Made by a program: the position numbers and the translations under genes. Below are positions 1 to 11,660 of a stretch of 64,000 nucleotides of DNA, one piece after another. Below the pieces are notes generated by a model that ran no database searches, had not been told where the DNA came from, and saw only the letters and a program-made list of their open reading frames with translations. Source of the DNA: Datisca glomerata (taxonomy: Eukaryota; Streptophyta; Magnoliopsida; Cucurbitales; Datiscaceae). How positions within the stretch are numbered: position 1 is the first letter of the stretch; each line of letters starts with the position of its first letter. The stretch spans positions 62,001 through 126,000 of the forward strand of contig QANY01007891.1 in assembly GCA_003255025.1 (NCBI GenBank). The letters run 5' to 3'.

Positions 1-2
1 TA

Positions 3-119
3 CAGCCAAAGTCGCATCTGTTCAAAGAGATTAGAGAGAATATGTTGAAGCATCTTACAGTTGTTCTTGGTAATGATGGGGTAACAGCTCAGTTCTTATT
101 GTTACATCTTTTGACTAGG
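3..119 (+). pseudogene. Exon fragment of an MCM-binding protein (ETG1-like) gene
   Basis: One open exon reads into a clean donor (AGG followed by GTAAGAG at 120). Its peptide contains LFKEIRE near the start and GNDGVTAQFLLLHLL near the end. That matches the conserved 'LGND..AA.FLLLHLLS' core of MCM-binding protein, called ETG1 in plants, a nuclear replisome factor that binds the MCM2-7 helicase and helps sister-chromatid cohesion. The upstream part lies outside the window. No downstream ETG1 exon was found in the next 1.2 kb; the next coding similarity is to a different gene (cysteine synthase). I therefore infer a captured or stranded exon rather than the 3' end of a working gene. The family call is from recalled motif similarity. 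Confidence 0.55.
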
Positions 120-1309
120 GTAAGAGTTTATTATGCAATTGCTATTCAGATTTTTGTCTATGATTTAGTCAGATTGACTGCCTATCTCTACTTCATTGTT
201 TACACCTTTTATAAAATAGGATGTTCTTTTTGTTCTCCCTCATTTAACACATGTGGGTTTGAAAAAAAATATGTCCAAAGTAGGTTATCCCAACGATACG
301 CTACACACAATGCATATTTATGTGGTGATTTTTGAATTCAGAGTTCTCCTTAAGTTGACTGCCACTTTCTCTACCTTTGTATTTATTGTGCAATAGTTTA
401 TTTTCCCCTTTCTATACTTTCTTCATCAATAGTGAGATGTATCCCATGTATTTATAAAACAATCTTCTTTGAAAGAGAACTAGCCTTCAGGTTTGTTTTT
501 TTAGGGAGTCAAGGGAAAAATTTGCCAAAATGTTAGCATCGAACAACTCTCAAGGAAAGTAAACTACATGAAGTAAATGCAATCATATTCATGTCCATCC
601 TTATTAGTAATTATATCTTCTAGTTATGTTACTGATACTTGGAAGATTAGTTTTTGACGAGGCAGGAAAGTCAGTAAATCAGAAGGCTAGGCTTGGCTTC
701 TAATTCTGGTAGAATTTACTTGAAATTAGTGATTAACGCTCTATAAAGAACAATTTAGCGGATGTTTATTTGAGCTACTGGGCAATCATTATTTACCAAT
801 ATAAATAGGATGTTGTAAAAGAAGTGGAATGATGGTGAGCTACCCTCGGTAGGCTCTTTTAACCTGCAAATCTGCCTTGAATTCAAACTTGACTCTGGAT
901 AACCTTAGACATAGATGTATTCCTTCAATAGATGTTACGTGTGTCATATGCAAGTCAATATCTGTGTTTGTGATATTTTGTCTTCTTTGTGATGATTCAC
1001 TTTTTACATTGTCAGACTGTATTAGACTAGGCCATCTTCAGTATCGGACTTCCCTTTTTAGTTGTGGAGGACTTTTTTGACCGAAAGGGAAATATATTGC
1101 TTTGTGTGTGTTTTGGTGTATATGGTAGGAATTGAATTATAGGGATTTTGAGAACATTGAACATAGTGGTTCCTTCTATTTTCTTTGTTTTTTAGACAGT
1201 TTAGACATTTGACATGGGTATTTTAGTATTAAATATGTACAGTTACTTGATGATTTGTGTAGCTGAAAGTCAATGACTAATAATGAAAATTACGTACATA
1301 AAAATCTAG
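120..1309. other. Non-coding stretch between exon fragments
   Basis: AT-rich sequence with no recognisable exon, RNA or repeat. The short open frames here (for example 877-1080) show no family motif and look like chance. It separates the ETG1-like exon from the cysteine-synthase-like exons. Confidence 0.5.
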
Positions 1310-2171
1310 GTGACAAATGATGAAGTTGTCGAAGTGGCAAGGAGATTAGTATTGAAGGAAGGTTTGCTGGTAAGTTACAGTTCTTAAATATTGTTTGCCA
1401 TAAATATTTGGGAAACAACTCCATTTTAGTGGATTTATCATTTCTTAGCTATGTATGCACAAGAACCCTTTCTCTATTCCTGAAAAAATAATTAAATCCT
1501 TCTCTCTGGTAACACACCTCATCACCATTGGAATATTGGATCAACCTTCTTCCTATAGTGACAACCTAAATTATTCTTTTACAATGGTCGAAGTGCTAGA
1601 GAGTTGCCCACTCTATTTTTGATAATTTAAAATGTTATCTTGATCTCCCCTCAGGTGGGCATTTCATCAGGTGTTCTTGCAGCTACCTCGATAAGATTAG
1701 TAAAACGACCTAAGAATGCTGGAAAACTCATTGTGGTAAGTTGTTTCCCATGTCTTTAATTAGTTAGCTAGTATTTGAACCAATCAGTTAAAATATTTTT
1801 TCTGGAAATTACGTAAATAAAATGTCCCGTAAAAGTGTTCGAGCTTCTAATTCATTTAGTTGGTCCACGTGCAACTTCTAATTCTAATTTGTGGTGTGAA
1901 AGTAGAGTTAACACTGGTCCAATGTGGAAGGGAGTTTAAATCGATTCTGCATGATGTGGTTGATTGAAATTGTTTAATTTATATTTCTCATCTAATTTTA
2001 CAAAATTCAAAGATTGTGTTTCATATTTAGTTTACCTTTGTTAATGCTTTTTTGCTTAACTGTATACCTATCTCTCTATCATACATGTTAATTTGTCAGA
2101 CAATATTTCCAAACTTTGGTGTGAGGTACATCCCCACTGTTCTTTTATGTTCTTTACGTGAAGAGACTTAG
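1310..2171 (+). pseudogene. Cysteine synthase (O-acetylserine thiol-lyase) 3' exon fragments
   Basis: Three consecutive exons with good GT-AG borders match the C-terminal third of plant O-acetylserine(thiol)lyase, the PLP enzyme that makes cysteine from O-acetylserine and sulfide. Exon 1310-1369 encodes VTNDEVVEVARRLVLKEGLL. Exon 1655-1735 encodes VGISSGVLAATS followed by IRLVKRPKNAGKLIV, the family's conserved GISSGA..A segment. Exon 2100-2171 encodes TIFPNFGVRYIPTVL and ends in TAG after LREET. The family's usual FPSFGERYLST is altered (E to V). All upstream exons, including the PLP-lysine region, are missing; the preceding coding similarity is to ETG1. This cannot encode a working enzyme on its own. 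The intact splice sites suggest a fairly recent capture. Confidence 0.75.
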
Positions 2172-2552
2172 AAGATGCGACAGAAATAGTCTGAGTTTTC
2201 AGAGTAATAATACAATTTTTTTCATAGGTAAACTATTTTTGGAGTTTGAGGACTGAGGTTTTTGGATTCTCTTTCTACCTCCCTGATTAATAGAACACAT
2301 CTTTTGAACATTTCTCCAGGTGTAATTTTTATTCAAGGCACAGTAATCAGATGTTAGGATAATTATATTCTTATTTTTTGGGGCCAAAAGATCCCTCTTT
2401 ATAATGTTTATTTAGCAAGTAGCCTTTGAAAGTAGTAAAGAATAGCATACATGATTTTGAGCTTAAGCTTGCATTTTTGTGGAATCCTTGACAAGCTTTA
2501 TTTTTGAAGACATCAATTTGGAGATTATTGTTCTTCTCCTGCATGTTCCAAG
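2172..2552. other. Non-coding stretch
   Basis: Between the cysteine-synthase-like and allantoinase-like fragments. AT-rich, with no motif recognised on either strand. The junction between the two captured genes must lie in here. Confidence 0.45.
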
Positions 2553-3431
2553 GGGGAGACAGCTATTAGAGAGCTCTTGAAAGTAACAATGGACACAAGA
2601 CCAGATGCTCATACAGAAGGAGCTCATCTTCACATTGTTTACTTATCTGATTCAAGTTCTTCTTTGGATCTTATCAAGGTACTTCCCAGTTACTCGTGTC
2701 TTTCATATGCATGCAGGTTCAAGGTTGTGCAAGTTTTACACATATTTTTTTCACTTGCTTTTGTAGAAATCAAAAAGTAGTGGTGACAGCATATCTGTGG
2801 AGACATGTCCGCATTATCTAGCTTTTTCAGCAAAAGAGATCAAAGATGGAGACAGTCGATTTAAATGTGCTCCTCCCATTCATGATGCAGCCAAAAGGGA
2901 AAGGCTTTGGGATGCATTGATGGTGGTTCTAATCTAGAAAATGCACATGCTTTGTTTCTCTGTACAACATATGATTCTTACAGAATGATTCGGCCTCATT
3001 TTCATTTCTTATTACAGGAAGGACATTGAAGTGTTAAGTTCTAATCATTCACCAACACATATCATCTTTGTAGGTTAGTCTTTTGCATGATTTGACTAAT
3101 TTTTTTCTATTTGCAATGCCTATGATGCTGCTAGTTAATATTATACTTATGCATTACTAAAATTATACCTTTGATTGAGCAAGATATTAAATAGATTAAA
3201 TGCTATTAAAATGGTGTACAAATCTTTGAACTTATGGGTTTTTTTTGGAAGTATGATCCTTTCATAAATTTTGTCAGATAACTGGATGAGTACCCTGATT
3301 CTTTTTCAGAGATTCTACAATTTGTTCTTCCAGCAACATGGTCATATGGAAAGAAACATGGAGTAACTATTGAATATTTATCTTTATGGTGGAGTGAGAG
3401 GCCCGCTAAGCTTGTTGGCCAAGAGTTAAAG
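2553..3431 (+). pseudogene. Allantoinase internal exon fragments, frameshifted
   Basis: Fragments of allantoinase, the ER metalloenzyme of ureide catabolism that hydrolyses allantoin to allantoate. About 2553-2678 encodes AIRELL-like sequence, then TRPDAHTEGAHLHIVYLSDS. Exon 2767-2922 encodes GDSISVETCPHYLAFSAKEI through RFKCAPPIHDAA to WDALM; the CPHY histidine is present. Near 3018-3059 lies SSNHSPT, where the family has SSDHSPT, so the metal-site aspartate is asparagine here. About 3310-3431 encodes LQFVLPATWSYGKKHGVT and WWSERPAKLVGQ. At the start of the third fragment, splicing in phase gives GAA GGA CAT TGA: two bases are missing relative to the family's EGDI and the frame is broken. 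The PDLKLLEEGNF-AWGGIS-type segment before LQFVLP is absent, as are the N- and C-terminal parts. Non-functional fragment; family call firm. Confidence 0.8.
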
Positions 3432-3680
3432 GTGATAACAACTTTTCTTATTATATTCTCATCAGACTTGTTCATATGATGTCACCCTAAATACCTTGAG
3501 AGTACATTTAACACTCAATATTACAAGGCATGATAATAGTAATTAGCATTGTCCTATATTTTCCATGTGGTGAATTCAGACTAATTATGGTCTTGCAGTT
3601 TAGTATGTTTTGAATTCCCATGGTTCTTTCATCATGAAACTTTATGTTTAAAGTAGTTTCTTTGTTTCTATTATTATAGA

Positions 3681-4075
3681 TGTAACATCCCAACTAATTT
3701 TGCAATTAATTATGTATTTAATTGTTAATTTTTGCTCTTAATTATCCTATGATTATTTGACTTAACGTTTGGATTGAATTAATTAAATGTCTTGCAGAGA
3801 AACGATCCAAAGTGATCTAACGACTCATTACGTGCCTAATATAATTTTAATATAATTGATATTAGCTATCAAAATTGTAGACTTATTAAGATTATATTTA
3901 TTTGTATTTTTCTAAGCTCACTCACACCATATATGCATTTATACCCTAAGAAAAAAACCCTAACACTATTTTGATTTTTTTTATCGTCTATCTCTCATTC
4001 TCTAACTTGCTCACACCAATACATGCATACACCTAAAGCTAACCCTGACCTAAATATATGTTCATAAGGCTTGAG
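3681..4075 (-). repeat. Possible 3' LTR of the gypsy element
   Basis: Begins on the + strand with TGTAACATCCCAAC, resembling the TGTAACACCCCGA start of the LTR at 6513. It lies just beyond the coding remnant of the same - strand gypsy element. Beyond the first dozen bases the two are not obviously alike, so this could be a diverged LTR or the LTR of a different element. The far boundary is approximate. Confidence 0.35.
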
Positions 4076-6512
4076 TTGACGAGAAGAATAAGCCATGACC
4101 TTTCCCTGTTACATCAACACACAACCCAAACCTCTCCTGGAAGCATCACTATAAATCACAAAGTCGTTCTTACCATCTGGATGGTCAATACTGGTGCTAA
4201 CACTAAGTTTTGTTTATGGCTCTAAAAATATTTCTCACACTCTATCGTCCAAGTAAATGTGGCATTCTTTCTGGTCAACTGTGTGAGTGGAACAACGATA
4301 TTGGTAAAACCTTCAACGAACCTCGTGTTATATCCTGTCGGATCTAGAAAACTGTGAACTTCTACAACATTTATCGGTTGGGTCCAATTAACTACTGCTT
4401 CAATCTTAGATGGGTAAATGGAGATTCCATCTCGAGATACCACATGACCAAGGAACGATACTTGATGAAGCCAAAAATCACACTTCTGGAATTTGGCATA
4501 AAACTGATGTGTCCTTAATGCTTGTAAAATAATCATGAGGTGATCTATATACTCAGCCTCTCATCTGGAGTATCACAAAAGAATCCAAGTACTCTTTGAA
4601 CACCATGTTCATCAAATCCATAAAGGCAGTCAGAGCACTAGTTAATCCAAACGACATCACTATAAACTAATAGTGGTCGTAACGAGTACGAAACATTGTC
4701 TCAGGAATATCCTCATCTCAAATCATGAGCTGATGGTAACCTGATCTCAAATCAATCTTAGAGAATACTGATGCTCCCTAAAGTTCATCAAGAAAATTAT
4801 GAATGCATGGTAACGGATACATATATTTTTATAGTGACTCTGTTTAACTCCTTGTAGTCAATGCATTACCTAATAGATCCATATTTCTTTTTAACAAATA
4901 ATACTAGAGCACCTCAAGGTGAAACACTAGGTCTAATGAAACCTTTATCCAGTAATTCTTGGAGTTGGTCCTTAAGTTCTTTCAATTCAGCAGGAGCCAT
5001 ACTAAGGGGCAATACCTAGTACTAACTCAATATAAAAATATCTCCCGAGGAGGAGGAAGTCCTGACAATTCATCAGGAAAGACATTCAAAAATTCACAAA
5101 CGCTGGAACTCGTCCAATATCCACATGATTTTAGAAGTATCCAAGGCACAAGCTAAATAGCCCCAATTACCATGATCAAGGAGACGTTGTGCCCGTAAAA
5201 AAGATATGACCTTTGGTATTGGACATTGTTGAGATCCCCTAAATTTAAACCTAGGTCCACATGGAGGTAGGAAACGAACTTCCTTTCGATAGTAGTCAAT
5301 ATTAACATAATTAACAGCAAACAAGTCAATCCCTAGGAATATGTCAAAATCATGCATCCCTAGAGCTATAAGCCTAGCATCCATAACACTATATGCTATC
5401 ATCACTGAACATGACTCTATCACCTTATTAGCTAGGAGAGAATCTATAGAAGGCGTAGAAACACATAACTAAAAACCTAATGGCACAACAGGCAATGACG
5501 CATGAGTCATAAATGAAATAGATATAAAAGAGTGCGTGGAAGTAGAATCAGTTAATGTAAAAGCTGAATGTCCTAGTACAAGTAGTGTACCAACTACAAC
5601 TGTATCTGATTGCTCTGCTTCCTGTCGAATCAGTGCGAAAACCTTGCCTTTTAACCCCAATGGTATTGTTATATTGTCCTTGAGCTAGTAAAGGGCATTG
5701 TCTGAGAAAATGCCTAGTCTTTCCACACTTAAAGCAAGCGTTGCTCCCCTTGAAGCACTAGTTGTTGTGGTGCTTGTTACATGTAGCGCACAAGGGATTT
5801 GATTTTGTAGCGTACATTTTTTCATTATGGGGCCTCAAATGAGAATTCTACTCTGACCATGGCAGTGGTGGAAGGTTCTGCTCCATTAACAATGTTACTT
5901 CAACCACTGTTGCGTAGGTGGAGTATTTATGGAGTGACATAGAACTCTTTATCCATGGGCGAAGTCCTCTTTTAAGCGTCTGAACCTTCTTGATCTCGTT
6001 ATCAACATAATGTGTGATGTACCGAGATATTTGCTTGAACTTTCTCTCGTACTCAGCTACAGTCATATTACCTTGCACCAGCTTGAGAAATTCAGCCTCC
6101 TTACTCGCCCTGTCTATGATCGAAAAATAATTCTCGAAGAACAGCTCCTTACATTGATCCCAAGTCACTGGATTATGCACAATATCATGAGCTCTCTGTG
6201 TGAGCTCCCACCACTTTTGACCTTCTCGCGTCAGCATAAAAGTTGCACAGCCAACCTTTTAAGCATCAGAACACAGCCATAACTCTAATACCCAAAAAAC
6301 TCAAGACTTATCAAAATGTCTAATCTTATCACGTAAATGTGACATAAACTTGGCATACATGTCATAACGAGACTAAAGCATATCGTATTAAAGTAAAATA
6401 CTTAAAGCATGCGTACCTGACTTGTAAGGTGAGGGAGAAGCAGAGTGAGTGACTTGCCCTATTTTTCACTAAGGAAGTCTACAAAATCTAAAACCTTTGC
6501 TCTAATATCAAA
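4076..6512 (-). mobile_element. Ty3/gypsy retrotransposon interior, truncated and broken
   Basis: Read on the - strand. The gag capsid region is at 5848-6237 (WWELTQRAHDIV, then YERKFKQISRYITHYV). A retroviral-type aspartic protease region follows at 5094-5660 (TDSTSTHSFISISF, then LGIDLFAVNYVNIDY). Reverse transcriptase and the start of RNase H lie at about 4080-4960 (FQKCDFWLHQVSFLGHVVS, then KNATFTWTIECEKYF). A primer-binding-site-like stretch near 6490-6511, rc of ..CTCTAATATCAAA, resembles the initiator-Met tRNA end and abuts the LTR. Stops and frame changes occur throughout. The segment around 4540-4610 jumps from DSFVI to an AEYIDHLM-type sequence, so the RT catalytic FIDDIL motif is missing. 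Integrase and the rest of RNase H are absent. Inactive. Confidence 0.8.
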
Positions 6513-7030
6513 CTGTAACACCCCGATCCCCGAGGCAAAACATGCATGGAATTTTATAATTCAAAATTCCTCAATTTAGTTAAAACCTTAATTTAAAAAA
6601 AATTTCAAATTGAAAACCCTAATTTTACCCTAACTTTAACAATAAATAGTGAAAACCTAAAATTATATGAAAAAAAATATTTAATAAGCAGTAATAAATG
6701 ATGTATTAATTTGTAATAAAGTCAATCATGAAAAAAATCCTTAAAGCGTGAAAGTCAAGTATATAAACGTAAAATAAATCATGAAAATTCTTAAATTTTT
6801 GTATCAATTGTACTTGACGAAAAATATATTTCTAATATCATATAATCAATAATTAATTGAAAATCTCCTCTTTCTGATGGCTACGGCAGTCTCTCACTCC
6901 TACTGTTCGTCATCACCTACAACACAATCATCTGTAGGGTAGTGAGTATTCAATATACTCAGTAAGTAAATTTATATACTAATCAGTTTCACATGACATA
7001 AATGTAAACAAGTAACTCATGCAACTATAA
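6513..7030 (-). repeat. 5' LTR of the gypsy element (approximate far end)
   Basis: Starts on the + strand with TGTAACACCCCGATCCCCGA directly beside the primer-binding-site-like sequence. On the - strand the LTR therefore ends ..GGTGTTACA, as is common in plant gypsy elements. The outer boundary is not clear; the sequence passes into copia DNA by about 7060. Confidence 0.5.
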
Positions 7031-8884
7031 TTTAACATATTCACTTGATTATAAAATCAAATAAAGTACCTGTAATTCACATATATGAATTTCATGCTAT
7101 TAGCATTTGCATGTTTCAAAGATTTTGTTTTATATCAAATGGAAGTCAAGAGTGTCTTTTTAAATGGATACATCATGGAGAAAGTTTATGTAGAACAACC
7201 TCCCGGTTTCTAAAGTTTGAAATGAGCATGATGGGAGAAGTAATCTATAGGAACTTGTGTCTAGATCCTCTAAGTACTCAGTAATTGGTACTAAGTGGGT
7301 GTTTAGAAATAAGGTAGATGAAAATGGTATTGTTACTAAAAATAAAGCTAGATTAGTGACGCAAGGATATAATCAAGAAGAATGTATAGATTATGATGAA
7401 ATTTTTACTCTCGTTGCTAGACTTGAGTCAATAAGAATGCTATTAGCTTTTTCATGTTTCAAAGATTTTGTTTTATATCAAATGAATATCAAGAGTGCCT
7501 TTTAAATGGGTACATCATGGAGGAAGTTTATGCAGAACAACCTCCCCGTTTTCAAAGTTTGAATTTTTCAAATCACGTGTATAAACTTAAAAAGGCTCTT
7601 TATGGACTAAAAGCAAGGTCCTAGAGCTTGGTACGAAAGGCTAAGTAAATTTTTTATTGATGATGGATTTAACATGGGTAAAATAGATAACACCCTCTTC
7701 ATAAAATCAAAAGGCAATGATATCTTAATTTTCCAAATATATAGATGATATAATTTTTTGTGCCACTAACGAATCTTTGTGTAAGAATTTTACAACCTCT
7801 ATGAGCAAGGAGTTTGAAATGAGCATGATGGGAGAATTGAATTTTTTTTCTTGGACTAAAAATTAAGCAAATGAATGATGGGATCTTTATATACCAAGAA
7901 AAATACACAAAGGATTTGCTCAAGAAATTTGGTATGGAAAATGTGAAGGCTAGTAATTCTCCTATGAGTACCACAACAAAGCTAGACAAATATGAGAAAG
8001 GTAAAAATGTCAATATAAAGAAATATCGAGATATGGTTGGATCTCTACTTTACTTAACTGCTAGTAGACCCGATATCATGTTTAGTGTATGTTTATATGC
8101 TCGTTTTCAAACTTGTCCCAAAGAATCACATTTACAAGTTATTAAATAATTTTTAAGTATTTACTTGGAACAACTAAATTTGGCCTTTGGTATTCAAATT
8201 GTGATTTAATTGAGTACTCTAATTCAGATTTTGCTGGGAGATTAACCGATAGAAAAACTACAAGTGGTACATATCAATTTTTAAGACGCTCACTTATTTC
8301 TTAGTTTAGCAAAAAATAAAATTCAGTAACACTATCAACCCCTGAAGCCGAATATATTTCTATCGGTAGTTGTTGTGCTCAAATTTTATGGATGAAGCAA
8401 ACTCTAAAAAATTTTGGTTTAATTTTTGAAAATGCCGGTAGTTGTTGTGCGCAATTGATGTTTCTAAAACTCCTATTTTGCATTCTTGTACTAAGCAAAT
8501 AAATCTTAGACATCATTTTATTCGAGATAAAGTACAAAAATGAGATATTTCACTAGAGCTTGTAGACACTACAAATCAACTTGCAGATATTTTCACAAAA
8601 CCATTAAATGTTGAAAGTTTTTATAAAAATAGGCTTGCTTTGAGAATTTTAGATATTAGTTAAATATTTTTTTCTACTTACCATATCAAGATAAAAGTAT
8701 TTTTCCTCATTGTTATTATTTTATTCTTTTTTATGATAACAAATGGGGAGAAAATAGAATATGCTTAAGAGTAATGTTTTTATCTTGATGAGTAAACATA
8801 TATTTAGGGGGGGTAAATTAATTTATTTTGATTAAATATATTTTTTTTCTCTGAGTGGTTTGTCATCATAAAAAATGGGGAGAT

Positions 8885-10130
8885 TGTTAGCCCTATATCT
8901 CTATGAGATAACTTTTAATGATAACAAAATATTGATGTTGCTAATAAATTTAATCAAATTTGCAGAGACGAATGAAAAAATTACCACAAGGCATTCCAAT
9001 TAAAGGTCATGGAAAATATTTATTTTCATAGTAGCTCACAAAGCATGAAGATTGAAGATCATTAAAATATTTACTTTCATGTAATTTTTATTAAGAGCTT
9101 ACTCATTTTATTTGTCTTTATTACAACTCAATTTATTTAGGGATATCTATCCTTAAATTAAGTCTCCATCCATAAAAAAACGTAAACACCAAAAATCATA
9201 TCTATCTTGCATAATAGACAAAATACAAGAGATGCAGATAATGACAAAATACAAACAAAGTAAGTTTCAATTTCAAGTAGATAAAGAGAGATGGAGCTTA
9301 CCCAAATAGTTTTTTACCATATTGTGTTATTTTGGGTAGAATTGTTCCTTGCCTTTTAGGTCAAGAATTTTTTTATCCTCTTTATTAAGGATGGAGTGTC
9401 ATTTCCTTTGTCTATATTCAAAATTTGAAATTTTCTTTCCTAAACCCTAACCTCCATCTCTTCTATAAATACACCTCATTTCTGTTTACAAAACACAAAT
9501 TCATAGCCAAGAGACTTGCTATTAAAACTCTCTCAATACTCTCATAAATCTCTCTTAATATTGTGAGCTTTATACTTATAAATTTCTTGAGTGAGCAATA
9601 TTATTTTTTTATGAGCTTAGATTGGAGATTCTACTCTTTTGAAATAGTTATTGTAAGGGGTCACTTAATCTCGAAACATATAGCCTTGTAAGGTTTAGGT
9701 TGCACTCATAAAGTCAATTGGGATTTACAAGGTTTGGTTTTCACTCTTAAGAAGATCGTGAGATTAAAAATCTCCAAGGGGGCCTTGGAGCGTGGACGTA
9801 GGGATAGAATTTCTCGAACCACATAAAAATATCGTGTGCCTATCTTCTTCTCCTTCTTCTCTTTTTATTTGTGCTATTTATTTTCCGCACTTCAATTTCT
9901 CGCACTTAATTTTCACACTTTAAGTTTCCGTAATTATTATATTTTCGCATTTATATTGTCACAAGCATTATTTATTTTAACACTTTTATCTATTATTTAT
10001 TTATCTTTTCAAGATTTAAACTCGTGGAACATTGAAGTTCATTCTTGAACATTCATTTTTCACTTGAGTGCAAAAAAATTTTAATTTAAATACGATCACC
10101 CAATTCACCCCCTTATGGGTTGCCATATCA
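8885..10130 (+). repeat. 3' LTR of the copia element
   Basis: Starts TGTTAGCCC after the polypurine tract and ends near ..GGGTTGCCATATCA, where the sequence resembles common copia LTR ends. A TATAAATA box at 9464 sits in a context (CTTCTATAAATACACCTC) typical of an LTR promoter. The exact 3' end could be some bases further, at ATCTCACA. No partner LTR is in the window. Confidence 0.65.
9464..9471 (+). promoter_or_regulatory. TATA box of the copia LTR
   Basis: TATAAATA within the LTR, upstream of the presumed R region. It would drive transcription of a full element; here it could only start transcripts running rightwards into flanking DNA. Confidence 0.45.
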
Positions 10131-10299
10131 ATCTCACAATAAGGGTAAAATAGTAAGTTTCATATAAATAAAAAATATCTAAACTTAAATAGGATCATTT
10201 TTACATGTATCTAAACTAAGGGTTATTGTTACTAATTATTTAATAAATAGGGTCATATACTACAATTTATGTTTCTGGGCTTTTTCCTTTCTTGGATTT

Positions 10300-11660
10300 T
10301 TAGAATAGGTGGACCCAAATTAAATGGGTCGTCCAGACTATTTCTAGTTTTGGGGGCTGAATTAAAAGCATGGTCCAATAAGCTCTGTCTCCTTCATAAA
10401 GTCCTTTATCTTTAACATCCACCAGCCCATCTTGGTTCCAATGGCCCACTTCCACTTCTATCTTCTTCTTTCCTGTAGCAACCGTATCTTCAAAATTAGA
10501 AATTTCTGGCATATTAATTATATCTGTGGGGTGTTTCTCACCAACTCTTGTTTTATTATTCCCATCATATAAAATTTCCCATACCATTCCTGTATAAGGT
10601 TATTTAATCTAATTTATGATATTACAAGTTTATATGATCAAAATAAATTGATTATAATATTTTAAGTTTTATGTGATGTAAAATTTTGATGCACTAAATT
10701 AGGCTAAATTTTTCTATTTTCCTTGATAAACCCCTGAAAATCCGGAGCAAAGGCATGGCCCTCCGGAAAGAAGTCAGTCTGTGTCGGAGAGAGATTGGTA
10801 GCCGCCGGCGAGAATCGACGTCTCCGGACGATTTCCTCTGCTTCGTCCGAGATGTCTGGCAGAACCACGCCCCTTACTCTCCATGGCTTCTCGTTGCCAG
10901 CTTCCGAGAACCTACCAATAAAAGCGCTAAGGTTGTCTCCATACTCCTCTTTTTTCTATCTATCTTCTCCCAGAAGCTTTGTTCCGGGGATATTCTTCAC
11001 TTTGGTGAAGGATTTTTCCACATAAATACAAAACCTGGGGAGCCGTTCATACTTGAAGAAAACCCAGGTCTTCCGTCCATCAAAATCGACGAAAGTTCCC
11101 CTTCATAAAGGCTTGGTAATATTAATTTCCATCTTTCGAATAACTATCTTCTGATTCAATAATCCTACCAACTTTCCCTCCTATCATTTCCCCAACTTTC
11201 TTTCCCCCACACTAAGAGGACGATTATGTATTTGAATCCAGAACTCATCCATGATAAATTCTTCAGTATTCAATGTCATGCATGGTTGCCACCGTTTGAC
11301 TACAAACAAGTTCCCTTCAAATAACCATGGTCCGTTTTCAACCACAAAGCTCAATTCAATATTGTTTTTGAAGAAAATCCGAAACACGTCTTTCCCAACT
11401 TCAACAAAGCGAATATCCGATTCCATACTCCAAGCCTTTGACAAGGCTCTTCTAAGTCTGAAGAAGTTATATCTTCTGTTCGCAAATAATATCCCAAGGA
11501 TGCTCAATCTACTAGCTTCAACGTTCCCGTACGCAACCTCCCTAGGAATCACTACTTCGCTTATTTCCTCCTCCGTTAAGTTGCACCGAGCAAGGTGATC
11601 GGCCAGGTCACGATCTACACTTTCTGTACTTGGAATGCCCCATTACCGTATCTTCCATCT
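10300..11660 (-). pseudogene. LINE (non-LTR retrotransposon) ORF1 remnant, DUF4283 type
   Basis: On the - strand a DUF4283-type ORF1 of a plant L1-like element is visible. About 11560-11630 encodes VDRDLADHLARCNLTEEEIS. 11184-11552 encodes FFRLRRALSKAWSM, FFKNNIELSFVVENGPWLFE and EFWIQIHNRPL. Further down, about 11030-11100 encodes VDFDGRKTWVFFKYERLP, the segment that normally precedes the zinc knuckle, but the knuckle cysteines are degraded. 10300-10587 is an open tail. The pieces lie in different frames. ORF1 proteins of this kind bind RNA and form the retrotransposition particle. No ORF2 endonuclease or RT is seen nearby, so this is a truncated, dead copy. Confidence 0.7.

Larger units (their letters stand above)
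7060..10130 (+). mobile_element. Ty1/copia retrotransposon, 5'-truncated and rearranged, with 3' LTR
   Basis: Copia pol remnants on the + strand. RT is at 7257-7505 (GTKWVFRNKVDENG, KARLVTQGYNQEE, IDYDEIF), followed by a frameshifted stretch with KALYGLKA. Then 7871-8149 carries the RT end (GSLLYLTASRPDIMFSVCLYAR), and RNase H fragments run to about 8660, ending in an ADIFTKPL-type motif. A purine-rich tract (AAAATGGGGAGAT) just before 8885 is the polypurine tract. The 3' LTR begins TGTTAGCCC at 8885. Gag, protease and integrase are missing on the 5' side. A block of RT at about 7096-7207 is repeated at about 7443-7553, and another RT piece (near 7217-7240) is repeated at about 7813-7838, so the 5' part is scrambled. 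Stops and frameshifts make it inactive. Confidence 0.85.

Noticed and set aside
42..335. Full-length reading of the first open frame as a 97-residue protein
   Set aside because: Only the part before the donor at 120 matches ETG1; the rest is intron read-through.
10755..11108. Open + strand frames at 10755-11108 and 11251-11598
   Set aside because: They are antisense shadows of the LINE ORF1 remnant read on the - strand, where family motifs are clear.
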